DNA of 64,000 nt from Alviniconcha marisindica (taxonomy: Eukaryota > Mollusca > Gastropoda > Provannidae). Under the pieces are notes generated by a model. That model did not search any database, was not told the DNA's origin, and worked only from the letters and a program-made list of their open reading frames with translations. Positions 24,373-37,400 of this stretch are shown here, one piece after another. The translations under genes were made by a program, and so were the position numbers. The stretch's first letter is position 1, and each line of letters starts with the position of its first letter. The stretch covers positions 140,001 to 204,000 of the forward strand of contig JABMCL010002863.1 of NCBI GenBank assembly GCA_018857735.1. The letters run 5' to 3'.

Positions 24373-27300
24373 TTCGATTGTGGCCATTTCCAACACTGTG
24401 GCCCCCTTTGCCAAGAAGGGAGGAGAATGAATAATGATGGGAGCATGCGAGTGATGGATGCCCTCTTGTTACTGTTAGCTCAGGCCACCAGTGTGACTGA
24501 CCGTCTGTCTCGTCTTGTTAATGTTTAAATTCAGTGAGCCCAGAATACATGTGACAATGTTCATGTTCTCAGTAATATGGTTGTTTAGCTTTTGCCTTGC
24601 TTTGCTTTTTGCTACGACGGTACTGATTTTCTCATGCTGTCATGAAACAGGATGGGTTAGCTACCATCTTCATCGAGTGACGATTTTGACAATACTCTTG
24701 ACACACGATGTACATGGAAGCCCTTTGCAGCTTTTGTTCAGATCACACTGATATGTGGAGTTTCAGTTGTCATAAATGGGGCCTTTAACTGATGCTGTTG
24801 TAGTTGCCCCTCCATAGCAGTACAGCGGTTTATTATTGTATTAGTTGTACTGAAGTGCTTTGCAGCAAGCAGGATGTTGTGTAACATAAGCTGATCTCAG
24901 TGTTTGGGGTGGGTAGGTAGGTGGGCCAAGTCCAAGGAAGAGTTTTGTGATTATGTTGCTCTTCACATTCTGTCCAGCTGCTCCGGAGATGGCATAAACA
25001 ACTGCTAGGTTTATATGTACACTTTTGCTTGATGTTTTGAGTCCTGTATTTTGACAGATGTTGACTGTAGTAACTTTGAAATTCTGTATTTGGGCTGGTA
25101 CTTACCGTCCTTGCATAATGTGCACATTATGGCACCTTGTTTTCAGGAAACCAGATTTTTTTCTTTGAGGAGTTTAAGCTTGGACGAAACCTGCCTCTGT
25201 AACATTCAGTTTTACCTTTACACTACATTGGTTTGCTGTGTTGAATTAGAATATGGAATGCCAGACATTGCGTACAGTAGAATCCTTTCAAAACAAAATG
25301 GTCTGCTTTAGACAGGAACTTTTGGTTAGGCTCTTATTTGGATGTCCTCAGCCACCCTACCCTTACTTCAGGGCTGTAATGCTGCTCAGTCAGGCGTAGC
25401 TGCTTTGCACTCCTTGGTCAGTAGCATTAGCTAAAGTGTTGGAACCAACACAGAGATAAGTGTGTTGTGAAACACTGGTCACACAGTATTATAGTCCAAG
25501 ATCTGGCCAGTGCCACTGAAGAAAAGCTGTACGAACCTGTGGAAGAACACAGATTTCATCTTGATAGCTGTCCTCCAAGTGTCGCCCCAGCCAGTGAAAA
25601 GTATTGCAGTGTTTTCTTCTTTATTATTATTATTGACAAGTATTTGTCATGAATAGCTGTATCCAAGGATCAGAGGTAAAAGTGTGTATTGTACCTGTAA
25701 ACAGTTACTTGTGGTAGTTGGTGGTTCTGATGCACAGGTGTGCCAGTGCCTGCAATTTGGCCCCGTAGAAAGTGCACCCAAAAAATTGTGCAGAAATCAT
25801 CTGCAGAAATCATGTGAAACATTTTGAAATGATTTAGAGTGGAAAAAGGTTGATTCTTTTTGATATTTCACAGAACACCTCTTGTCACCGGGTTACCACC
25901 CCAGAAATTGAACCCACCGAGTCAAAATGTAGGTAAACTGCTAGGATTGTCCTCATTTTGTAACAATTCCAGCTGCATGTTTGGAACAGTTTGCTCATTT
26001 TCAGGGGTACTGTTGCATCACTTCTTGGTGATGAGCAGCTAATTAGTTCAATGCAATAGGCAGGAAAACTATCACTCTAGTCAACTGCATTAACTAAACT
26101 GTCCTGAAATGTGTGAACTTAGTGTGCTGAAACTTTGGTGAAGTGCTTTGTTGGGAATGCTTAAGGGCCCATTTGAGAACTGCCACCATATCGTGTTCTG
26201 CAGTTTAGTGCAAGAATTATTGCGTTGCAGCAAATTCCACGTTCTGGACAATTCAAAAACATGTTGTGCATTTTTATCAGTACGACTATCGGTCATAGGT
26301 GTTGCAGTTCCTGTGCTTCAAACAAAATATCAGTGCCAAGAGATTGAACTTCATCATACACTGACATTGTGTAATGCTTGTTGATTGTGGAGTTTACATG
26401 TTTTTAGCTTTGTTTTTGTGGTGCATGCCTTCAGAAAATGGCATTTTGGTTTTGAGAGAGATGGGCAATGTCTAAGTGAGGATGCACCCTGAAAGAGATG
26501 TTCTTGCAAAACATGACCTGGATTGTTATGCTTTGTTATGCGTGTTTGTGACTGTTGCTCAGCCATAGAATTCTATTTTAAAGGGATAGCGGTCAACACT
26601 AAAGATAATTAATGCTATTGTGTGTTTTCCCCAGTCCAGCTGATGGTCAGTGTTCACAGCAGAGTGGTGGCTACTAACTGTATGGTAGCTACTTGCAGAG
26701 TGTGTAGCATGGTCACGTCATGTGGGTCATCGTGTATTCTGGCAGCTGAGGTTGCAGGAGCATTTTCTCATCAGTAGTGCTACTGATGGCTAATTAATAA
26801 ATACTATATATGTACAGATGTAAAGATACACATTAAATGACAACTGAAGTGAGCTTACGGGTCTGAGTGATTTCTGCATGAAAGTTGTATATTTGTGTTA
26901 GAGAGTTCATAGTTCCATAGTCTTGGTAATGCCAAAGTGTATACTGGTAGAGGAATTAGTGTTTAAAAAAACGATTCATTCATTTTCACATTTTTCTGTA
27001 GTAACAGGTAACATTGTCACATGGTAATATAGTAACAGAAACAGTCAACACATCACTTTATGATGCAACCAGTATATTTCTTGTTACTGAATTTGTGCTG
27101 ATTACGGGCTTACGTTATCAAAACAACTAGTTTTTCACTTTGATGGCAACATGCAGGAAGACAGAATTGCCAGGTGTGTAAATAAAGAAAACATTTCACT
27201 CTGTGAGCAGTTCCCCCCCGAGATACCCCCTCCATCAAAACCATGGCTGGAGCATAATTGACAGTGACAGAAATGGAAAAAGAAAAAGAAAAAAACAAGA

Positions 27301-27776
27301 TTTTAATGCCCACTGAAAAAGAATATTATAAATGCAGAAGAGCAAAAGTAATGCAGTCACACATCAAAGCACTGGTAATATCAGACTTACTTGGTACACA
27401 TCACATTATATGCAATAATACTAACATATGACCACAATAAAACATCTACGAAGAGAACTGAGCTAAAATTACCTTAGGGAAAACAAAACACAAATTTGTC
27501 ACACAGCAGATTATTACTGCCAAATATATGTCATTCACATAAAGCTGTAAATGAAAAATTCTCTAGAGGACTGAGCTGACCATGCAAACACGAAAGATTT
27601 GAGAGCATCAGGATTGATTACTGTGTCACTACTACACTAATAGTATGGTACAGCTGTGTTGATGATGTGTACAAAGACAGAGTATTTTTGGTAAACTGCC
27701 ATCAAAAGAGTTGAGCTGATGCACAGAGGGTATGCCTGGGAGAGGCTCGGACTACAAATAATTGCCCATTCCTATT

Positions 27777-27782
27777 TTTATT
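27777..27782 (-). terminator. PRDX5 polyadenylation signal
   Basis: TTTATT on the plus strand reads AATAAA on the minus strand, 218 bp downstream of the PRDX5 stop codon. It implies a short 3' UTR ending near 27,755. Confidence 0.6.
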
Positions 27783-27999
27783 CACAAAAACACATAAACG
27801 ACACTGCCGTCTGTGCAGCAACACAAACATTCATAATTGATTTCCACTACAAGTCCAACACTCTTGGTTATGATGTATGCGGGTGACAGACTGCCGAGAC
27901 TGTGAGCGACTGGTGTGAGCACAATGGTGCTGCCCAGACTCTCAGCAACATGCAGGTGCACAAAGGCAATTTGGCAGCTGGCGCAACCCAGTGGAGGCA

Positions 28000-29612
28000 T
28001 CAGAGAAGTTTCATGACATCAGCCGCCTTGCTGCAGGTGAGACCAGTGCCATCTGGTTCCACGTTGATCACTTTGACAACGCCATCCTCTGCCACCAACA
28101 CAAATCTGAAACGATGCACAGGGACCAGAGTAAACCAATGGGAAAGCAAAAATTCAGTAGAATTCCCGGTAGCAAAATGGGCAACACTTGCAAGGCTATA
28201 TGCTGGCCTACTCCAGAACTGCAACCACAAGAGAATGTTGGACAGCTCCAGATGCTCAGCAAAGGGGACCTTACTTTCTGCATACTCCACTGCTGGATAA
28301 CAAGTCCAAAGTTGGCTCAATGCTGAAAAGCACACAGCTGTCACTCTGTTTTCTTCTTGTATGCATGCATGATTCTGATGCGCAAATGGGTCTTTTCTTT
28401 CCAGTTTACCATGGTAAAAATAAAACGTGTATGGTAACAGTGTATGAAGCCTAGTCAACTGTGCAATAATTACTTCCTTTACTGCAATTCTCCAACATGC
28501 TAAAGAATAAAACAAACAAAAAATGATCAGTTTGACCATTTTTAGTTTTGGGTACTAACCGTTTGGATCGGACGTTGCCAAGCACTGGAGTCAGGTCAAT
28601 CGTAAGGTCTGCTTGCTGAAAGCAGAACAATGAAGAATGACTAATAAGAGAAGCCCTCAGAAAACACCCACACACACACACAAACCAATCAGATGACAAA
28701 GATGGCATGGTATGAAAGTGGTCAAAAATCTTCAAAATACACCACAATACTTAAAGAAACGACAAGGCTTAAATATGCTCAGTAACCGATAGCACACATA
28801 AAACGATTATGAAAAGAAGTACAAAATGTCTACCCTGAAGCTAAAAGCAGTGAAGAACAGCATGTCAGAACAAAACTAAACCCGTTTAAAATTATATATA
28901 TATATATATCATATGAAAGTAAATGGTCATATTTGTAAACTAAAAGCAGTGAAGAACAGCATGTCTACAAACCTAAACCTTTTTTAAATTATAATTATAT
29001 ATATATATATATCATATGAAAGTAAATGGTCATATTTCTGAAAGTTTTCTGGTAAACAATATTCAAAGTACATTTCACCCTGAAATGCACCAACTTAAAT
29101 ACGTAGAACAGGCTTAATTTGCCTCACTCACAAGTATTAAAATGATTGTGCATCCCTATCACCACTGCACATGGGTAGCCCACTTATACTACTTCTTTGC
29201 CATTCCCCCAAATCCATGTTAATAACAGTGAACACACACATACAGCAGGCGAAAGACTCGCTAAGCTATACAACGCCATCACAAACTCACCGTAACAAAT
29301 TCTGCACAGGTGTCGGCCAGGAACTTCACCTGCAAAAAGAAAATTGCTTGTCAGAGTACTTAGCATGGCAGATGAAGAGCAGATAACTATCTCTGAATAG
29401 TTCTGCATACACATTATGCAGAGGGAAACCGCCTGATACAGTGATACTGACAGTCCCACAGCGGTGAGTGGCCCAACCTGAACATTTCAAAAGGTTTAGA
29501 TTAAAACCTTTCTGTGCATTTTGTCACAACTGTTGTGCCTGAACTATTTCTGTCGGCAGGGGTTGGGGAGTTATTTCATCTATGAAATAACCTAGTGAAA
29601 TCACCTATGTGT

Positions 29613-29643
<31 letters not shown>

Positions 29644-30078
29644 GAGTTATTTCATTGTGATGTATCATGAGACATTTGGAGGGGGGGGGGGGGGGGGAGA
29701 GATATTAAGAGATAGTTATGTTAATCAGTAATGAAATACCAAAGGTAGTCCCTGAGACTGAAGTTTCCTCTGAGCAAAAATTATATTACTACATGACACG
29801 TCTGAAACGCCATGGTAAAACTGAAAGGGGGTCACAGTAGTGTGCTTACCTTACCACCAGCGTCCAGACATGTTCCCCAGGCTTCCATAACAAAGGGGTC
29901 GTTCACAGACAGGCACACAATGGTTTTGACCCCCTTCGCTTTCAAGGCATCTGCATGTTCGATGAAGGCCGGGGCATGGTCCTATAAATGAAACAGTAGC
30001 ATGCTGTGAATAAAGGCAAAATACCCACCAGTGTCTGCCTAGATCCTTTAAGTCACACTACAGTGTTATTGTCATACT

Positions 30079-30137
<59 letters not shown>

Positions 30138-33100
30138 TGGTGAATTTTTTTGGCATCTCAGATCTGGTTTGTTGATGGAGATTAGTAATAGTACATCAAC
30201 ACACCTAGTTTGATAGTAAAGAGATCACTCACAGTACAGAAAATACAGAACTGACAACACTCAATGGTGACAATGAAGTTTTGAACCATCACTGTGACCT
30301 TGACCTTGAACACAGCATTCAATCTTATTGACAAACTACTGACTGACCTATAATGAAGTACTACCAAACCAAGTGTGGGTGCAAAGTTATCAGCAGTTCA
30401 GAAAATACAACAGAAACGGCCACATTTTGATTATATAAGCCCTGACTGTGACCTTGACCATGATGATAGTAAAGCAACCGTTTCATATGACACTCTGGCT
30501 CATGATGATGCATCATCCTACCAGGTTTGGCAAGAAAAGGTTCAACCATTCAGAGGATATATTCCAGACAAATATTCACTGAAGTCACATTTTGAACCTC
30601 ACTGTGACCTGGACAGTAACACAGCAATCCACTCTTTTCATAAGATATTCTGGCTTATGCTGATGTACTGTAAAAATAAAAGCTAAACAAATTTCATCAT
30701 AACCTACAAGTTACAACACCACTGCTCACAATGCTGCACTTACACTGAAGAATAAAGGGGGAAGCTATTTCAATTTCAGGATAAAAACCATCTGCAGTAC
30801 AAAACTGACAAAGCACATTAATTATAACACTTGCTTCAGAGTGACCTTCTGCAATTCACACTGACTGCTGACTTTGTGGTATTACCCTCTGCCTCTGAAA
30901 ACAGAGTCCCTCACACCAAAACAGCTGACACTGTGGACACCACCCTCTACCTCTAAAAGCAGACCTTTACACCAAAACAGCTGTCTGTGCTTCATGCCAC
31001 CTTCTTCCTCTGAAAACAGAATCCTTCACAACAAAACAGCTGACTGCTTCATGCCACCCTCTACCTGTGAAAACATAATGCTTCACACCAAAACAGCCGA
31101 CACTGTGCACACCACCCTCTACCTCTAAAAACAGCCCTTTACACCAAAACAGCTGTCTGTGCTTCATGCCACCTTCTACCTCTGAAAACAGAATCCTTCA
31201 CACCAAAACAACTGACTGCTTCATGCCATCCTCTACCTGTGAAAACATAATCCTTCACACCAAAACAGCCGACACTGTGCACACCACCCTCTACCTCTAA
31301 AAACAGCCCTTTACACCAAAACAGCTGTCTGTGCTTCATGCCACCTTCTACCTCTGAAAACAGAATCCTTCACACCAAAACAACTGACTGCTTCATGCCA
31401 CCCTCTACCTGTGAAAACATAATCCTTCACACCAAAACAGCCAACACTATGCACACCACCCTCCACCTCTCAAAACAGTCCTTCACACCAAAACAGCTGA
31501 CTTTGTTTCACACCACCCTCTGCCTCTGAAAAGTCCTTCACACCAAAACAGCTGACTCTGTGGACATCACCCTCTACCTCTCAAAACAGTCCTTGACTCC
31601 TTACACCACCTTCAACCTCATTAAACAGCCCTTTACACCAAAACAGCTGACACTGTAGACACTTCCCTCTACTTAAACTGGTGTCGACTTTACTACAAAA
31701 TTAAAGCTTAATCACACTTTAGCATACTAATGGATTCTGGGGACAGCAAGACATGGCTGATGGTGATAAGCACATCACACACACTATAATAATGTAAGTG
31801 ATACACACACACACCAACACAAAGCACACATGCCATAACAATGTAAGTGATACACACACACACGTGCATACATACACACACACAAGCGCACATATACACT
31901 ATAACAATGTAAGTAATATACACACACATGCGTACACACACACACCACACACTTGAGATTCCAGGGTCACACACACTTGATTACAGGGTAATATGATCTT
32001 GCAGATCTCTATCACTGTATCAGGCCCTCTGAAAAATAGTATCTGCCTTCCTTATTCTTGGCAAGTGTCCATCTGCCAGTCAGAACTGACAATTAAAGCT
32101 ATCTGTGACTATCAGTATCAGCACCAGGAAGTATGACTAGCCATGTTCCATTACAATTAAGAAAGAAGAAAAAAAGCACCCCTCTGCTTTACCAGTGGCT
32201 GATACGGAAACGAATGTTCATGTTAATTTCTAACCCAAAGCAGAACAAATAATACACACAAGCGCACGCACGCGAGTGTGTGTGCCGGGCTAATAATGAG
32301 ACAAAGCGGGCCATGAATGTGGTGCATATTCATTACTTTCTTCTATTTATTATCCAATATCATATAAATATACTTGAACTTATTTTGCACACCCAAAACA
32401 CGCCACAAACCATGTAATGTAGGTGCACAAAAACCTGTCACTTAAATTGTACTTACATTGCTGCAAGTTGGAGTGAAGGCCCCAGGCACACCAAAGATGA
32501 CAACTTTGCCTACAAATTCAGAAGTGTTGACCTTCTTGCCAGGGTTACCCTCAAACAGGTCAACATTGGGCAGCTGATCTCCAACCTGAAGAGCAACAAG
32601 CAAAGTAAGTAAACATGGTGCTTAACATCCACAGAAACCATCAGGCTTATTAGGGATGGGCATCAGCAACAAGCATCAGCAAAGGTGAACAAGATCTGCA
32701 GGGATTAAATCACAGTAAGGGTGTATATACAGGTATACATGTACAGTGTTTGCTCATACACTATGTTCAAGGCCAACCAACAAACAAAAACCGCAGAGAA
32801 TGTCAAATACAAAATGTGCACAAAAATAATCAACTGTACATTATAGTAATTTTATGCTGAACAGTATAGTAATTTTATACTGAACAGCATATTCTTTTAA
32901 AACGAAACTAAGATATTTAATTTCACTAAATGTGAGTTTTTGCCATTAAACCCTGTTCAGATCAGACCAGAAAACCCCTCCACAGTGGAAGTTAACACTT
33001 ACAGTTACATGACCGAAGGTTTGTGTCTTGCGAGTACTAAGAACTTACTGTGCAAAACAGCATAGAACAAGTGGTATGCGTAGGTTTAATTAGTCTTAAT

Positions 33101-33292
33101 TTCTAGTACAAACATTCTTCCAAGCACTGCACATAAAAACAGCTCAACCAAAAACAGGTCTTAGACTTAGCTCTCCATCTCATTTTCACCATTTAACTGT
33201 TGTTTAAGTGTTGTTTTGTAGCTTGATAAAGGGGATTACCCTTACAATTTGCATTTGTTTTTCACAGCCCTGCCCATCCCCTCGTTTCGATG

Positions 33293-33326
<34 letters not shown>

Positions 33327-33856
33327 TTAGTGTTATTGTAAAGCGCCGTGTGCTGCTACCTTGTGCGGTAGATGGGCGCTTTAGAAATCCCCTTTATTAT
33401 TATTATATTGTGTTTTGTCCTAATAAATAGCATTCTTTTGAACCTTTTATGTGTTTGGATCTTGTTTTAGAATGCTAGCAGTCATTCTTGTTTTAGATTT
33501 TTATCACTGATGAAGCCATCAACTTTGTTTTTCATACAGCATTATATATTAAAATAAAATATACTCTGCTGATGAACAGAATTACAAGAATATGATGCAA
33601 TGTGATAAACACTTAAATGGATTTTCGCATTTAATTATCAGTATTTGAAAGAAAGAAAAACTTCACCCATGGCCATGTTTTCTGTTTCTCTCAAATACTG
33701 GTTGCACCCCTCCAACCCCCTCATACACACACACACACAGAGGGAATTATATGAGTTAAAAATACAGATTTACAATCTCTCCAGTCTACACCAACTTCCT
33801 GAAACATATTTTACATAAAGTACATAGATCTAATTCTAACAGTGAAAAATTTCAGC

Positions 33857-33901
<45 letters not shown>

Positions 33902-34367
33902 TAAAACTTTAAAAGACAGCATTACAGTTGTAGTCATATATCACTAGTGATCACTATTTGAGACAGCAGTTAAATTATAACCCAAGCACACACCCAAACA
34001 GTTAGGGAATGCTTTATCAGTCAGATGAGAGAAACTGACAAGGAAGACAGCTGCGCCTGCGGTCTTGAATGATGTAATCAGCGAACAGCTACCAGGATGT
34101 GGCAATGGTGGGAAAAGTCAGCTGAGTCGTTCCACTTATGCCTCATGTCCCGTTCTTTTCAGGTATAATACTGAAGGGGATTTCATTCTGAGTCTACTAT
34201 GTGTGAACCTAGTTCTGTATATGGAAGGAGAAGAAGAATGCAGTCATCCGTAACAATTTACACATTACATACACTGTGTGGGTAGAAAGCAATGGGCAGG
34301 TCATCGTTTATTGAACGCAGAGCGCACTGACAGATTTCCATGCTGAAGTCACTGAAATGATCCTACT

Positions 34368-34430
<63 letters not shown>

Positions 34431-37400
34431 TTATGCTGTTTAGATAGACTGATGAACTCTTTGTGAATAATTTGTTTGGCCCTACAGTTCATGCTTTTTA
34501 TTCGTTGAGCCTTAGTCACTCTGCATTTCAGAATCATTTGGTGAACTGTGTTTTTACACACATTCACTTGTAAAAAAAAAAAAAAAAAACTTTAATTAAT
34601 CTGTTCATACCCCCCCCCCCCCCCCCCCGCTTCCCATCTGTAACTGATCTAAGCTAAGGTCTCTCCACTCTGATAAGTGTCAGTGGCCACATTCTGCGTG
34701 ACCCTGCATATCTAACTGATCTAAGCTAACCTCTAAGATCTCTCCATTCTGATGAGTGTCTGTCACTGTCTGTCTAGACCTGGCAACTTCATGGTCTGTT
34801 AAACTATGCCAAATGAAGCCCCAGTGTTAGGAGGAATAACTTTCATAGCACAGCAAAATGAACCTACTGTTTTGTGATTATCATTATTTGCAGTTGGCTC
34901 TGTCAATGTCCCTGGCTGCATATTTATGGGCTCTTCTGCAATGTCATCAGTGGCATCAACATTCCCCAACCTTGACTTTCAACACACTTCCCTCAGGTTG
35001 CCGCTTTGTTGTTTTTAACTGCCACTACCATACCACAACAGAGTGAAAACAAACAATGCTGCTGTTTGTATAGTTCTGTGGTAAGTAGTTATTACATTAT
35101 TTACTATAAAAACATTTTTTTTATTTTTTTAAATATTCCAGCAGCTGTGTTGCAATTAAAAGTGTGGCCACAGTTTGTTTTTGACTCAAAACACAGCAAC
35201 ACTACACAGCCTATCCTGCTCTACCCCCTCCCCCGTCCCCCAACAGCACACACAAAAAAGGGGGGGGGGGGGGCACTCTGACTTGCAACCAGCAAATCAA
35301 ATGAACAATACACTCAGCATAGAGGAAGCTACACAGGTCTTTGCTGGAAAAATAAAATGTTTTTACTTCCCTCAGCTTGGCTTTCACTAATTTCAGCAAA
35401 ACAAGGGTTATCATGTAACTGCTGTAAGTAACTAATACTGTAATAGTAACTATATCTAGTCCTTTTTAATTTTAGTTTAACAGTCACTCAGTGAGTCTGT
35501 ACTTCTTCAGAACAATTGCCCTTTGGTTTTTGTGAATGTTTGCATGTCACAACCTGAAAAATGTATCTGTGTGTGTGAAAGGTCAAAAGCAGATTCTATA
35601 ACAGTATAAGATTGGGGCTTGGCATGAACGCACAGCAGGATGAACAAGTCTGTATTCTCATACAAACACTGTGACAAGAACATTACCAGCTGACCTGACT
35701 GCCACCAGAATGGTGACAATGTCTGAATCACCTTCAGCATTATTCTTTCCTATATCCTGTCAATTAACATAATGATATATATATATATATTGATAAAATT
35801 CAACTGGTGCTCTTGGATGGATACCAGACTGTCTAGGTTCGGGTAATCATGTCCCCCCAAAAGTCAACACACTTCATCACCCAACCGGCTGAAAAACAGG
35901 TTTCTAGCATTCACCTCAGTAGCGTCGGTACTGCCTATGCATGTGTCCTTCCACTAGTTCTAGTTCTGCTCTCATAATCGCCCTGGCTGTCGGTTCTCTG
36001 TGCTATTCAGGCATGTACATGGTGGTGAGGACAAAAGCCACTGTGTGCTCTGTTATTCTCCCATTCCATGACCATGGGTAATGGTTTCATGATGTTCTAA
36101 CACTCCTCAACAACACCCGATCTACAAGTCCTTGACCTTGAATCTGCCACAAACGATGAACTGGTGGAGAATGTTCAACACTTCCATGCTCCAGCAATCA
36201 TAATTTAGCTGTACGATGATCATCCATTTTTGATTATACATGGTCCACCTTGTGTTAGTTGAGACTTAAATTTGATGCAGCATCTGTACCACTATCAGAA
36301 TATGGTTTGACAAAATTAGTCCTTCATGGCAAATTAAAAACAGTGCATTCTTCAGGCCAAATCTTGTGGAGACTTGTTCCTCTTGCTGATCAATGTCAAA
36401 CTCTTTGTTTCTGTGTTATGTGATCAGCATACTAATGACAATCAACAGCAAGCAGTTCAATTTGTTCACCTTAATCTGTACATCATGGCAGAAGTAGCTA
36501 GGCTAACTGTTTTCAGGGTGTTCATGGCCCTGATGACAGCATCAAGGAAATGCTGTGCATAAAAATCAAAGCTAAAAAGCAACCATAAATGCAATTCTTT
36601 ATGCACATTTTAAAATGGGAATGTCCCACACCAACAATAGAAGTTTCTGAGAAGCTTCAGCCCATCAGAACATTTGAGTTAATATAGTTTTTTTGTTTAT
36701 TGCCTTGAACTTTTTAAGCATTTTCAAATATCATAAAATTTTGCTTGTGCAACTATAACAATCTGCTACAGCCAGTTCATAAACCAACAAGGATCATCAA
36801 TCACTTACAAAGTTGACTCACTCATCCTGGTTATGCAATCCCAGTAGCATCAGAGCTTCTGCAAGCGTGGTTATTTGGGGCTGCGTATCATTTAAATAGC
36901 AAATACCAATAATATGCATGTGGAACCAAACTGTGCTAACAGTAACATCTAGCTGTTTCATCATGTCTTTGTTTCAATTTGTGTTTCAAGCATCTGTCAA
37001 TCTTGCCAGAAAAAAGACGTACTGCGTGGCAGTACATCATTTGCTTTAGTTCCATCTTTGATTTTGTCAGTCACACTCACAGGTTTAGTCCAACTTATTT
37101 AGCAGCAAACTGAGCACACAGATAGTCACAGTGTAGCCTACTGTCATAAGCACAAATACCATATAGGCCTACATATACATATATGCATTATCACACTTCA
37201 ACTTGTTCAAGTGGGCGTGGCAGCCATCGAACATGGGAAAACAGTGCAAAAAAATGTTTGTTTTTTATGTCAGTGGCTTTGGCATGCTATTGTTCTGCTG
37301 TGTGAAACAAAAATGTGCAAGTCCATAACTCGATACCATCTCAATGCATGCACAGAGCTGACTCCACAAACCTTTCAAGCACCAGCAGAATCGACACTGT

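Larger units (their letters stand above)
16850..27759. other. Region between convergent AMPK beta and PRDX5 genes
   Basis: About 10.9 kb without a recognisable coding exon on either strand. The AMPK beta 3' UTR must start here, but no canonical AATAAA was found close to the stop; one at about 26785-26790 seems too distant. Contents noted: a diverged tandem duplication at 20.01-20.37 kb (CTTATCCA..AACATCC..CTTCTCAGGATGATTCA type), a G17 run at 20812-20828, a CAAAGCGCTATA SINE-tail-like motif near 22453, and the 70-bp array at 23.9-24.4 kb. The 205-codon minus ORF at 18798-19415 is low-complexity and not supported. Confidence 0.6.

Noticed and set aside
28106..28539. Extension of the last PRDX5 frame upstream (minus strand)
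   Set aside because: Family similarity and GT-AG signals end the exon at 28105. The upstream frame is intronic with no peroxiredoxin similarity.
30967..31339. Repeated minus-strand ORFs with identical peptides
   Set aside because: The same 172-bp satellite translated twice.
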